Origin: an uncultured Paracoccaceae bacterium
GTDB lineage: Bacteria; Pseudomonadota; Alphaproteobacteria; Rhodobacterales; Rhodobacteraceae
DNA length: 64,000 nucleotides
NCBI GenBank assembly: GCA_947497185.1
Contig: CANMFL010000002.1
Span: forward strand, 496,001-560,000
Reading direction: 5' to 3'
The stretch's first letter is position 1. Each line of letters begins with the position of its first letter. The notes under the pieces are model-generated. The model was given only the letters and a program-made list of their open reading frames with translations, was not told where the DNA came from and ran no database searches. This document shows, one piece after another, positions 54,747-63,353 of this stretch. Made by a program: the position numbers and the translations under genes.

Positions 54747-55511
54747 ATGAGCAAGACAATTGCGAAATTGTACGAGCTGACGAATGCAAAGACTGTCGAA
54801 GAACTCTGGGACGTTCACACCAAACAAATGTCGGCTTACGGCTTTAAGCGGCTGATTTACGCATTCACGCGGTATTATTCGGCGTCATCGGCGATTGCAT
54901 TGGGTGATCCGCAGGACTGGGTTCTGCTGACCAACATGTCATCCGAATACGTCGATAAGTTTGTTGAGGACGGCCATTATTTTCATGGCCCGATGATTCG
55001 ATGGGCTTTGAAAAACGATGGTGCCTGTAGCTGGCGCTGGATGAAGGAAATGATCGGGTCCGAGATGGTCAGCATCAAAGAGCGCGAAGTCATTGAATTC
55101 AATCGCTCTTATGGCATCTCTACAGGCTACACTGTTAGTTTCCGGTCTGTCAGCCAACGCAGCAAAGGTGCGATTGCGTTGATTGGCGACCTTGGCATGT
55201 CGCAGCACGAGGTCGATGAAATCTGGGCAGAGCACGGCGACGAGCTGATGGCGCTGAACAATGTCATGCACCTGAAAATCCTCGCCCTACCCTATTCCGG
55301 CTCTCGCAGACTCACCTCGCGGCAACGCGAAGTGCTGCAATGGGTTGGTGATGGCAAGACGACACAGGACATTGCGGTGCTTTTAGGCCTGACGGCTGCA
55401 ACAATTGAGAAGCACCTTCGCCTTGCGCGGGAATCGCTCGATGTTGAAACAACCGCACAGGCTGTTTTGAAGGCTGCTTTCTACAATCAGATGTTTGTTT
55501 TGGACAGCTAA
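54747..55511 (+). CDS. LuxR-type regulator with autoinducer-binding-like domain (solo)
   Basis: 254-aa protein: N-terminal domain (about 10-175) of the AHL-binding fold, and a C-terminal LuxR helix-turn-helix (LTSRQREVLQWVGDGKTTQDI in part, LGLTAATIEKHL, about 188-250). No luxI gene is in the window. In TraR/LasR-type receptors an Asp-Pro pair contacts the lactone amide; the aligned stretch here reads HYFHGPMIRWAL, with Gly before the proline, so it may bind something other than a typical AHL. It follows aroQ directly. Confidence 0.87.
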   Translation: MSKTIAKLYELTNAKTVEELWDVHTKQMSAYGFKRLIYAFTRYYSASSAIALGDPQDWVLLTNMSSEYVDKFVEDGHYFHGPMIRWALKNDGACSWRWMKEMIGSEMVSIKEREVIEFNRSYGISTGYTVSFRSVSQRSKGAIALIGDLGMSQHEVDEIWAEHGDELMALNNVMHLKILALPYSGSRRLTSRQREVLQWVGDGKTTQDIAVLLGLTAATIEKHLRLARESLDVETTAQAVLKAAFYNQMFVLDS

Positions 55512-55830
55512 GCCAAGGGAATCGCGAAATATTATCCCTTTGAGCCAGAGAATTATCCAAAAGGTCAGGTTTCCCATACTTTCTTTACGTAGCGGTAAAG
55601 CGCATGATGAAATTGTTCCGTGAGTGGTGGCCTAAGGCCTGGGAACTGTGGGTCATACCCCCCGGTATTTTGGGGAAAGAGTGATTTACGCGTCGGTTGT
55701 TTTGGGGGTTTGCCCCCAAACTCCGACAACCCGTGAGTGTGCATAGTCCTGTCCCATTATTGGATGCGCAAAGGTTAGTGATTTTTTACCGCGTTCTTCC
55801 GACGCGGTAGTTCAGTATTATAACGATTAA

Positions 55831-55868
55831 TGGCGGTGATCGTATTTCTGGTCATCGCCACTTTTTCG
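55831..55868 (+). terminator. Terminator-like hairpin after the LuxR-type gene
   Basis: Eleven-base stem (55831-55841 with 55850-55860, two wobbles), eight-base loop, then CTTTTTCGTT. It lies 320 bases past the LuxR-type stop, so it may end that message or a separate small RNA. Confidence 0.6.
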
Positions 55869-55983
55869 TTTAGAACGCAGTCCCCCAAACCCCAATCTCA
55901 GACAGAATATGCGATGTGGCCCGTGCTGTGGTTGCTATCGCACTGGCCTGTCGAACGTCACCCAGCAATAAGACAACAAAAAA

Positions 55984-56007
55984 CGGCACAGATTTGCATC
56001 TGCGCCG
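55984..56007 (-). terminator. tsf terminator
   Basis: Ten-base stem (55984-55993 with 55998-56007, CGGCGCAGAT type, one wobble), four-base loop, and on the minus strand a run TTTTTTGTTG. It lies 32 bases after the tsf stop. Confidence 0.88.
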
Positions 56008-56038
56008 CTCTTAATCATGTTGAAACCTGTGGTAGGTT

Positions 56039-56911
56039 TTAGCCGTTCAGTTTTGCAACTTCAGCAGCGAAATCTTCTGCGATCACTTCGATGCCTTCGC
56101 CTTTTTCAAGACGCACGTAGCCAGTGATTTCAACGCCAGCTTCTTTGGCAGCTTCTGCAACTGTCACGTCAGGGTTCACAACGAACTGCTGGTTGAGCAA
56201 TGTCACTTCGGCCATGTATTTCTTCATACGGCCAACGATCATTTTCTCGATCACTTGCTCGGGCTTGCCGGACTCGCGTGCGATGTCCATCTGAACTTGC
56301 TTTTCTTTCTCAACAACAGCTGAGTCCAAAGATGCTTCGTCCAGTGCAGCTGGGTTCGTTGCAGCAATGTGCATCGCAACTTGACGGCCAAACGCCGCGT
56401 TGTCGCCAGTCATCGCAACCAGAACACCGATGTTGCCCATGTCAGTTGCAGCCGCGTTGTGTACGTAAGACACAACGTTTTCGCCTGTCAGCGCTTCCAT
56501 GCGGCGAACGCCCATGTTTTCACCGATCACAGCAACCGCGTCAGTCACAGTCTGCTCAACGGACTTGCCGTTCATGTCAGCTGCTTTCAGCTCGTCAGTT
56601 GTGTTCACACCCAGTGCAACCTGCGCGATGCCGCCAACCATTTTCTGGAAGTCAGCGTTTTTACCAACGAAGTCTGTTTCAGAGTTCACTTCAACAGCAA
56701 CACCTTTGTTGCCGGAAACAGCAACAGCCACGAGACCTTCAGCAGCAGTACGGCCGGATTTCTTAGCCGCTTTTGCGAGACCCTTGGTGCGCAGCCAATC
56801 AACCGCTGCCTCCATGTCGCCGTCTGTTTCTGTCAACGCTTTTTTGGCGTCCATCATGCCTGCGCCCGTGCTGTCGCGCAGTTCTTTTACCATAGCAGCT
56901 GTGATTGCCAT
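56039..56911 (-). CDS. tsf: Translation elongation factor Ts
   Basis: Nucleotide exchange factor for EF-Tu. It is 290 aa. N-terminal UBA-like start [24 protein letters not shown] (part) and the core [11 protein letters not shown] motif that contacts EF-Tu. ATG at 56911 has AGGAGAATTCC just upstream; five codons upstream in frame are not part of the protein. It follows rpsB, the universal rpsB-tsf pair. Confidence 0.97.
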   Translation of the reverse strand: MAITAAMVKELRDSTGAGMMDAKKALTETDGDMEAAVDWLRTKGLAKAAKKSGRTAAEGLVAVAVSGNKGVAVEVNSETDFVGKNADFQKMVGGIAQVALGVNTTDELKAADMNGKSVEQTVTDAVAVIGENMGVRRMEALTGENVVSYVHNAAATDMGNIGVLVAMTGDNAAFGRQVAMHIAATNPAALDEASLDSAVVEKEKQVQMDIARESGKPEQVIEKMIVGRMKKYMAEVTLLNQQFVVNPDVTVAEAAKEAGVEITGYVRLEKGEGIEVIAEDFAAEVAKLNG

Positions 56912-56990
56912 TGGAATTCTCCTCAAAAGGAATTTCGGGTCCGGGCTGGGGATACCCCTGCCCGGTTACAATTTTACGAAAGATCGCGGC

Positions 56991-57761
56991 TTATCGAGCG
57001 GCTGCAGCTTCTTCAGCAACAACTTCTTCAGCGAATTCTTCCATCGCACCCAGATCAACGCCGGCTGCGCCCAATTGAGCGGACATGCCGTCAAGTGCTG
57101 CACGGGACGCGAGGTCTGTGTACAGCGCGATTGCGCGTGCCGCATCGTCGTTGCCTGGGATGACGTAGTCGATGTCTGCTGGTGAGCAGTTCGTGTCAAC
57201 GATTGCAACGATAGGAATGCCCAGCTTTTTCGCTTCTGCGATGGCGAGGGATTCTTTGTTCACGTCGATGACGAACAACAGGTCAGGAACGCCGCCCATT
57301 TCGCGGATACCGCCCAAAGACGCTTGCAATTTGCCTTGCTCACGTTCCATGCCAAGACGCTCTTTTTTGGTCAGACCAGTAAAGCCGTTCTCGGATGCTT
57401 CATCAATCGCTTTCAAACGGTTGATAGACTGGGAAACAGTCTGCCAGTTTGTCAGCGTGCCACCCAACCAGCGGTGGTTCATGTAAAACTGTGCGCAACG
57501 CTCAGCGGCATCAGCGATTGGCTTTGCAGCTTGGCGCTTTGTACCCACGAACAGAACGCGGCCGCCTTTGGCGACTGTGTCACGGATTACGTTCAACGCT
57601 TGGTCAAGCATTGGAACAGTCTGTGTCAGGTCCATGATGTGGATGCCGTTACGTGAGCCATAAATGTATGGGCCCATCTTTGGATTCCAGCGCGCTGTCT
57701 GGTGGCCAAAGTGTACGCCTGCTTCGAGCAATTGGCGCATGGTGAACTCAGGAAGAGCCAT
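56991..57761 (-). CDS. rpsB: 30S ribosomal protein S2
   Basis: 256 aa. Typical start [27 protein letters not shown] (part), [26 protein letters not shown], and [18 protein letters not shown] (part). The acidic, alanine-rich C-terminal tail ([16 protein letters not shown]) is common in alphaproteobacteria. It is transcribed leftward into tsf, after a 197-base leader region containing a strong perfect hairpin. Confidence 0.97.
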   Translation of the reverse strand: MALPEFTMRQLLEAGVHFGHQTARWNPKMGPYIYGSRNGIHIMDLTQTVPMLDQALNVIRDTVAKGGRVLFVGTKRQAAKPIADAAERCAQFYMNHRWLGGTLTNWQTVSQSINRLKAIDEASENGFTGLTKKERLGMEREQGKLQASLGGIREMGGVPDLLFVIDVNKESLAIAEAKKLGIPIVAIVDTNCSPADIDYVIPGNDDAARAIALYTDLASRAALDGMSAQLGAAGVDLGAMEEFAEEVVAEEAAAAR

Positions 57762-57896
57762 GTCTTTATTCCTTTTCCGGTTTCAAACCTATGACGGGGG
57801 TATCAATGCGGGTGCATCAACCGGTGGATTGTTTGGGATTTCTCCCCATTCAACCCGCCCCGTCTGGGGATTTCGTCCGCGTCCCTTAGACGCATT

Positions 57897-57929
57897 TTTC
57901 CAGCGGCGCAAGTAGCGCGCCGCTGGAAA
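57897..57929. repeat. Perfect 13-bp-stem hairpin between HupE-like gene and rpsB
   Basis: TTTCCAGCGGCGC (57897-57909), seven-base loop, GCGCCGCTGGAAA (57917-57929). On the minus strand the sequence after it is AATGCG, with no T-run, so either it is a terminator of the HupE-like gene without a U-tract or it forms part of an rpsB leader, 135 bases before the S2 start. Confidence 0.6.
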
Positions 57930-57958
57930 CTATATGTATCCGTACAAAAAACCGGATA

Positions 57959-59305
57959 TTACAGGAATACCCGCTCGATGACCCAGTAAATCCCGATCAC
58001 TGCGATGAATACAGACGCAGGGATCGTGACAATCCGGCGGTATGCGCCGATTTGATCACGCAGCGCTACGGATGCCGCACACAGCACAAAGATCATCAGC
58101 ATCGGCCCGAGGAACACAACGGATGGATTTTCCATCAACGCTGTCATGCCAGCCGGGTCCCAGACCATCAGTGCAATCGTCACAGCACTTAGCACACCGT
58201 AAACCGCATAGGCTTGCAGCGCTTCATTGGCGCCACGGTCCACGCGGATCGCTTGCCACACGGCGAGGAACATGACGGCGATAACAGCCAACTGTCCCAC
58301 TTCGACGCCCACGTTAAACCCGATCAAGGCTGGGATGAACGACGCTTGCGGTAGTCCAAATTCGGCCAGCACAGAGGCAAAGCCCAAACCGTGCAGCAAC
58401 CCAAAGCCAAAGATCACAATCGGCCGCCACGGGCTAAGCCGCTGCATAAAGATGTTTTCAATCGCCACATAAGCGATCGACGCGGCGATCAGCGGCTCAA
58501 CAATACTGCCGGGCACAGTCACATAGCCCAAAGCCGCCGCAGCCAGTGTGATGGTGTGGGCCAGCGTGAACAGGGTCACTTGGGTTAGCAGTGGTGCGAT
58601 ACGGGTCGACAGGAAGAACAAGCCCAACACGAACAAGATGTGATCGAGACCTTTGGGCACGATGTGGTCAAAGCCGACGGGGATATAGTCCCAGAAGGTT
58701 TCCCAACCACTAGCCGCATTGCCGCCCACCAGCGCAATCGGGTCGGACACATCGCCTGCCTCTAAGTAGCCGTCATAAGGCGCGTCCACACCCTGTTGAC
58801 GCAGGACAAGCGTGCCGAATTCCGTGGCCCAGCCGACTTGCACGTTTTTTGTGCCTTCAGGCAGGTCGGCGGTGAATTGCAGATGCGTTTCGCGCACGGT
58901 TTCCACATTGCCGACTTCGCCAAATTGCACAGCCGCAAGTTCAGGCGTGATCTCTGTGCCGTCAGCCAAGATCGTGATCTGCTGCGCCATATCGGGCCAG
59001 AACGCATCAAACTGCTCTTGCAACGCGGCAGGCTCTAGCGCGCGCAAGGCGTCGTAGTCGGCAGCTTGGGGCGTCGTGTCAGTATCGTCTGTGTCGGTCA
59101 GATCAATGCCTGCGATAAAGCTCTCGATATTCAACCGCACATCGAATTCCAGCGTGTCACCGACCTGCTCCATATCCGCAATCGCGGGCACCACTTCGTG
59201 GGCGCGGGCGGGCAATGCAGATGCCAGCCAGATCGCAAGAACGGTTGACACCGCAGCAAGATGAACCAGTTTGTTCATCAGATTAAAGGATCTTGATATG
59301 CGCAT
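57959..59305 (-). CDS. HupE/UreJ-family membrane protein
   Basis: 448 aa from the ATG at 59305, which has GAGGG eight bases upstream; an ATG at 59278 lacks a ribosome site but also leaves a good signal peptide (LAIWLASALPARA, then HEV). A periplasmic domain of about 180 residues follows, then a membrane region with FDHIVPKGLDHILFVLGLFFLS, the HupE/UreJ hallmark, with conserved histidines, and LFTLAHTITLAAAALG and GLLHGLGFASVL. HupE proteins are associated with nickel or other metal uptake. It is divergent from a DUF4198-like gene with overlapping start codons, suggesting a shared metal-related role. Confidence 0.82.
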   Translation of the reverse strand: MRISRSFNLMNKLVHLAAVSTVLAIWLASALPARAHEVVPAIADMEQVGDTLEFDVRLNIESFIAGIDLTDTDDTDTTPQAADYDALRALEPAALQEQFDAFWPDMAQQITILADGTEITPELAAVQFGEVGNVETVRETHLQFTADLPEGTKNVQVGWATEFGTLVLRQQGVDAPYDGYLEAGDVSDPIALVGGNAASGWETFWDYIPVGFDHIVPKGLDHILFVLGLFFLSTRIAPLLTQVTLFTLAHTITLAAAALGYVTVPGSIVEPLIAASIAYVAIENIFMQRLSPWRPIVIFGFGLLHGLGFASVLAEFGLPQASFIPALIGFNVGVEVGQLAVIAVMFLAVWQAIRVDRGANEALQAYAVYGVLSAVTIALMVWDPAGMTALMENPSVVFLGPMLMIFVLCAASVALRDQIGAYRRIVTIPASVFIAVIGIYWVIERVFL

Positions 59306-60104
59306 GTTTGCCCTCGTCTCTACATTAATGCTCACCACAACAGCCACGACCCTATCGGCACACGAACTGTGGTTAGAACCGCTTGAGTATCAGGTAGAGC
59401 AGTCTGGTCAATTGCAAGCGCAAATCAAAAACGGACAGGATTTTGAGGGAAGCACCCTGCCCTACATCGACCGACGCTTCCGGCATTTTATCGTGTTTCA
59501 GGATGGTGATGGGATCAAAGTCACGGGGCGCAACGGCGACGTGCCAGCCCTGAACATGACCGCCAACCGCGCGGGTCTGAATGTTGTGGCCTATCAAAGC
59601 ACGCCTGCGACGATCACCTATGAAAACTGGGAGAAATTCCAGACTTTCATTGACCACAAAGACTTTGGCGACGTGCGCAGCGAACATGACGCGCGCGGCC
59701 TGCCTGACGCTGATTTTACTGAAACCTATGTGCGGTATTCTAAATCCTTGATTGCAGTTGGTGACGGCGCGGGTGCCGATCTGCGTGTCGGACTAGAGAC
59801 CGAATTGGTGGCTCTGACCAATCCCTACACCGACGACCTGACAGACGGTTTCCAAGTGCAATTATTCTACGGTGAAAACGTCCGTGCCGACGAGCAGATC
59901 GAGGTCTTCGCCAAAGCCGCCGATGACACGCTTGAGGTGACATATGTCCGCACCAACGCCGATGGCATCGCCACAATCCCGATGCAAACCGGCACAGCTT
60001 ATCAGCTTGACGCTGTGGTGCTGCGCCCTGCAGGTGAAGCCGTGGCCTCGCAAGGGTCGGTTTACGAGACGCTTTGGGCGAATATGACGTTTATGGCGCC
60101 CTGA
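59298..60104 (+). CDS. DUF4198-like periplasmic protein
   Basis: 268-aa secreted protein with a signal peptide (MRMFALVSTLMLTTTATTLSA, part) followed by HELWLEPLEYQVEQ; the H-E/D-L-W start after the signal is the mark of DUF4198, a family found beside nickel/cobalt transporters. AAAGGA (59285-59290) lies seven bases before the ATG at 59298. The ATG pair ATGCGCAT (59298-59305) contains the starts of both this gene and the HupE-like gene. The C-terminal half shows beta-sandwich strands (QVQLFYGENVRADEQIEVFA in part). Confidence 0.8.
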   Translation: MRMFALVSTLMLTTTATTLSAHELWLEPLEYQVEQSGQLQAQIKNGQDFEGSTLPYIDRRFRHFIVFQDGDGIKVTGRNGDVPALNMTANRAGLNVVAYQSTPATITYENWEKFQTFIDHKDFGDVRSEHDARGLPDADFTETYVRYSKSLIAVGDGAGADLRVGLETELVALTNPYTDDLTDGFQVQLFYGENVRADEQIEVFAKAADDTLEVTYVRTNADGIATIPMQTGTAYQLDAVVLRPAGEAVASQGSVYETLWANMTFMAP

Positions 60105-60146
60105 TCCGGCTTGTCCTTTGGGCGGGGCTAGGTCAATAGTCGCGGC

Positions 60147-61040
60147 ATGAAAGAACAACCAGATATCTTATGCATCGGGTCGGTCCTGTGGGACGTGATC
60201 GGACGCGCTGCCAGCCACATGCGGGTTGGTAGCGACGTGCCGGGCCGTATCACACGGCTGCCCGGCGGCGTGGCGATGAACATCGCCATGACCCTGTCGC
60301 GCTTTGGGCTGACGCCCGCGCTGCTGACCGCAATCGGGCAAGACCCCGAAGGCGAGGAACTTATCGCCGAAGCCCGCCGCATGGGCATGATTACCGATCA
60401 TGTGTACCGGTCCGAAGATCTGCCCACTGACGTCTATATGGCGATCGAAGGGGCAAACGGTCTGATCGCCGCTATCGCGGATGCGCACTCACTCGAATCT
60501 GCTGGCGCGAAAATCCTGCGGTCCTTGGACGACGGGCGGCTTGGCAGTGCAGAGACCCCGTTTGAAGGGCCTGTGGCACTTGACGGGAACCTCACCGAAG
60601 AACTGCTGCAACAGATCGCCAAATCGCCGCTGTTTGCCCGTGCCGACCTGCGCGTGGCCCCCGCATCACCGGGCAAGGCGAACCGTCTTTTGGCGCTGCT
60701 CGGGCATCCATCCGCCACGCTTTATGTGAACCTCGAAGAAGCCGGTTTGCTCTGCCAAACCACCTTTGCACATTCTGTCGAGGCTGTGCACGCCTTGTGC
60801 ACGCGTGGTGCACACCGTGTGCTGGTCACAAATGGCGGTGGATCTGCCGCCGAAGGCACGGCTGGCGACGTCATCGAAGCCACCCCGCCCGCCGTCATGG
60901 TTACGCGCGTGACAGGCGCAGGTGATACCTTTATGGCAGCCCACATCGCGTCCGAGGCCCAAGGCATGGACCGCACCGACGCATTGACACGCGCGCTGAA
61001 TGCAGCCGCAACCTACGTATCCGGAGAAACACCCCTATGA
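60147..61040 (+). CDS. psuK: PfkB-family kinase, probably pseudouridine kinase
   Basis: 297-aa ribokinase-fold enzyme. N-terminal GSVLWDVIGRAASHMRVGSDVPGRI (part) followed by the glycine-rich LPGGVAMNIAMTLSRFG, and the C-terminal anion hole VTRVTGAGDTFMAAHI with the catalytic aspartate. Its stop overlaps the psuG start (ATGA). PfkB kinases next to psuG phosphorylate pseudouridine to its 5'-phosphate, so the specific call follows from the neighbour. Confidence 0.88.
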   Translation: MKEQPDILCIGSVLWDVIGRAASHMRVGSDVPGRITRLPGGVAMNIAMTLSRFGLTPALLTAIGQDPEGEELIAEARRMGMITDHVYRSEDLPTDVYMAIEGANGLIAAIADAHSLESAGAKILRSLDDGRLGSAETPFEGPVALDGNLTEELLQQIAKSPLFARADLRVAPASPGKANRLLALLGHPSATLYVNLEEAGLLCQTTFAHSVEAVHALCTRGAHRVLVTNGGGSAAEGTAGDVIEATPPAVMVTRVTGAGDTFMAAHIASEAQGMDRTDALTRALNAAATYVSGETPL

Positions 61041-61945
61041 TCCCTATTTCCTACAGCGCCGAAGTCTCTGCTGCTTGCGCCAATGGCTCCCCGATTGTTG
61101 CTCTCGAAAGCACGATCATCACCCACGGCATGCCGTACCCGCAGAACGTCGAAACCGCGCGTCTGGTTGAGCAAGATGTCCGTGATAACAACGCAGTACC
61201 GGCCACAATTGCAGTGATCGACGGCACGCTTCACGTCGGATTAGAGGACGACCAACTGATCGCATTGGGTCAAGCGGAAAACGTCGCTAAACTGTCCCGC
61301 GCTGATATCGCGGCTTGCATCGCAACTGGTGGCACTGGGGCGACAACCGTGGCTGCGACAATGATCGGTGCGGCGCTCGCTGGTATCTCGGTCTTTGCGA
61401 CGGGCGGCATTGGCGGCGTGCACAAAGGCGCCGAGGAAACATTCGATATCTCAGCCGATTTGCAAGAATTGTCCCTGACAGCAGTGACAGTCGTCGCGGC
61501 TGGTGCCAAGGCGATCCTTGACCTTAACAAAACCTACGAAGTGCTTGAAACCCTTGGTGTTCCTGTCATCACATACGGCCAAGACGTGCTGCCAGCCTTC
61601 TGGTCCGCGACCTCTGATCTGGCCACGCCATTGCGCATGGATACCGCCGCAGACATCGCCAAAGCGCACGTCATGCGCGGCGGCATGGGGCTGACTGGCG
61701 GGCAATTGGTCTGCAACCCGATCCCGCAGGACATGCAAATTCCAGCCGAAGAACTGGCACCCGTGATCGCCCAAGCCTTGTCCGAGGCCGAAGCGCAGAA
61801 CATCAGCGCCAAAGCGGTCACGCCGTTCCTGCTGGGCCGGATTTTCGAGCTGACAGAGGGCAAATCACTGGTCGCGAACATCGCACTTGTGCGTAACAAC
61901 GCCCGCTTAGCCGCTGAAATCGCTGTAGAAATCGCAAAGCGGTAG
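61037..61945 (+). CDS. psuG: Pseudouridine-5'-phosphate glycosidase
   Basis: Breaks the C-C glycosidic bond of pseudouridine phosphate, giving uracil and ribose 5-phosphate. It is 302 aa. Motifs: VALESTIITHGMPYPQN (part) with active-site glutamate, ATGGTGATTVAATM, and FATGGIGGVHKGAE; the catalytic lysine region is in the GAKAILDLNKTYEVLE segment. With psuK it forms a complete two-step pathway for recycling modified-RNA pseudouridine. Confidence 0.95.
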   Translation: MIPISYSAEVSAACANGSPIVALESTIITHGMPYPQNVETARLVEQDVRDNNAVPATIAVIDGTLHVGLEDDQLIALGQAENVAKLSRADIAACIATGGTGATTVAATMIGAALAGISVFATGGIGGVHKGAEETFDISADLQELSLTAVTVVAAGAKAILDLNKTYEVLETLGVPVITYGQDVLPAFWSATSDLATPLRMDTAADIAKAHVMRGGMGLTGGQLVCNPIPQDMQIPAEELAPVIAQALSEAEAQNISAKAVTPFLLGRIFELTEGKSLVANIALVRNNARLAAEIAVEIAKR

Positions 61946-62028
61946 TTCACTTTCACTTTTGCAACCTCACGCGCTTGTGACAAGGCGCGTGAGTTCCTAT
62001 CTCGAAGGATAAGCAAACTGGACCCATC

Positions 62029-62754
62029 ATGAAAAACGAGCATCCCACGCCGATCGCCCAACACCCGCGCAAATCCAGTATTTTTGCGGGACTACGCGGC
62101 AATTTTCTGGCCGGATTGATCATCATCGCGCCGATTGGTCTGACGTTCTATTTCATCTGGACAATTGTTGGCTGGGTCGATGGCTGGGTCTGGCCGTTTG
62201 TGCCGAACGCCTACCACCCCGAGGCGTTGTTAAACCGCTTTTTCGGCAATCCAGAGCAACCGATCACCGTGAACGTGCGCGGCGTTGGGGTCGTGATCTT
62301 TTTGGTGTTCACTATCCTTGTCGGCTGGATCGGCAAGGGTCTGATGGGCCGCTCGATGATCCGCTTTGGCGAGCGGTTTGTGGAGCGGATGCCTGTCATC
62401 CGGTCGGTCTATAACGGCGTTAAACAAATCGCAGAAACTGTTTTTTCTCAACGGGATACATCGTTTGAAAAAGCCTGTCTGGTCGAATATCCGCGCAAGG
62501 GTGTCTGGGCCATCGGGTTCATCTCGATTGACGCCAAAGCCGAAATAAACAGCCAGCTTTCAGTCGACGGCGAAACCATCGCAACGGTGTTCCTGCCGAC
62601 CACACCCAACCCCACATCCGGCTTCCTGCTGTTCCTGCCGCGCTCTGAAATCAAAGAGTTGGACATGACCGTCGAAGACGCCGCGAAACTCGTGATCTCT
62701 GCGGGCTTGGTTTACCCTAATTCCGCCGACCCTAGCCTGCCGCCAGCCGCGTGA
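62029..62754 (+). CDS. DUF502 membrane protein
   Basis: 241-aa protein with two N-terminal transmembrane helices (about residues 25-50 and 85-105) and a soluble C-terminal domain. The junction SIRGNFLAGLIIIAPIGLT-type segment (seen as LRGNFLAGLIIIAPIGLTF) and PTTPNPTSGFLLFLP match DUF502. Function unknown in bacteria; plant relatives are membrane-associated (COV1-like). It overlaps the LysE-type gene by four bases. Confidence 0.88.
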   Translation: MKNEHPTPIAQHPRKSSIFAGLRGNFLAGLIIIAPIGLTFYFIWTIVGWVDGWVWPFVPNAYHPEALLNRFFGNPEQPITVNVRGVGVVIFLVFTILVGWIGKGLMGRSMIRFGERFVERMPVIRSVYNGVKQIAETVFSQRDTSFEKACLVEYPRKGVWAIGFISIDAKAEINSQLSVDGETIATVFLPTTPNPTSGFLLFLPRSEIKELDMTVEDAAKLVISAGLVYPNSADPSLPPAA

Positions 62755-63353
62755 TCGGGGCGATTATCACGGGGTTCGCGACGGGCTTTGCCCTGATTCT
62801 CGCGATTGGGGCGCAGAACGCTTTTGTGCTCCGTCAAGGACTGCTGAAAACGCATGTTTTCCCGCTGGCGCTATTCTGCGCCTTGTCGGACGCGGTGCTG
62901 ATCGTCGCGGGTGTTTGGGGCTTTGGCGCGGTGGTGACGCTATTCCCGTCCTTGCCGCTGATCATGGCCATTGCAGGCGCTGCGTTCCTATTCTGCTACG
63001 GGATGATGCGGTTTTGGGCCGCATACCAAGGCGATTACGCGATGCAGGTCGCGGGCAAATCCGGCACGCTGACCGCAACAATCGCCACCGCCGCCGCCTT
63101 CACATGGCTGAACCCGCATGTGTATCTCGACACATTGGGATTGATCGGTGCGATTTCGACCCAGTTTGACGGTATAAATCGCGCAGGTTTCGGTGTCGGC
63201 GCAGTGACCGCGTCATTCGTGTTTTTCTTTGGCCTTGCTTACGGCGCACGGCTGCTGGCACCGATGATGCAATCGCCGCGCGCGTGGCGCATTTTGGACG
63301 TGATCATCGGTGTTGTTATGTTAGCTTTGGCTTTTAAGCTGTTGTTTAGCTGA
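62751..63353 (+). CDS. LysE/ArgO-family amino acid exporter
   Basis: 200-aa inner-membrane exporter with about six helices. Start IGAIITGFATGFALILAIGAQNAFVLRQGL (part) is the LysE/ArgO signature, with the charged loop LNPHVYLDTLGLIGA near residue 120. GTG at 62751 overlaps the DUF502 stop (GTGA), so the two are coupled. It probably exports basic amino acids. The final eight bases overlap the 3' end of the convergent patatin gene. Confidence 0.93.
   Translation: MIGAIITGFATGFALILAIGAQNAFVLRQGLLKTHVFPLALFCALSDAVLIVAGVWGFGAVVTLFPSLPLIMAIAGAAFLFCYGMMRFWAAYQGDYAMQVAGKSGTLTATIATAAAFTWLNPHVYLDTLGLIGAISTQFDGINRAGFGVGAVTASFVFFFGLAYGARLLAPMMQSPRAWRILDVIIGVVMLALAFKLLFS

Larger units (their letters stand above)
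55512..56038. other. 527-bp region without a convincing gene; several hairpins
   Basis: Between the LuxR-type gene and tsf. Contents seen: a hairpin of eight bases with TTTG loop (55701-55720) inside a wider GTCGG/CCGAC pair (55692-55696, 55723-55727); a perfect eight-base stem (55787-55809); a terminator-like hairpin with T-run (55831-55868); and the tsf terminator (55984-56007). A 70-codon ORF (55830-56042, plus) overlaps two of these hairpins, has no family likeness and is not considered real. The region could carry a small RNA. Confidence 0.6.

Noticed and set aside
55802..55820. String CGCGGTAGTTCAGT resembling a tRNA D-arm
   Set aside because: No acceptor, anticodon or T-arm follows and it overlaps a hairpin stem; coincidence.
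55830..56042. 70-codon plus-strand ORF MAVIVFLVIATF...
   Set aside because: It overlaps a terminator-like hairpin and the tsf terminator, has no Shine-Dalgarno of note and no family likeness; it is most likely chance coding in a non-coding gap.
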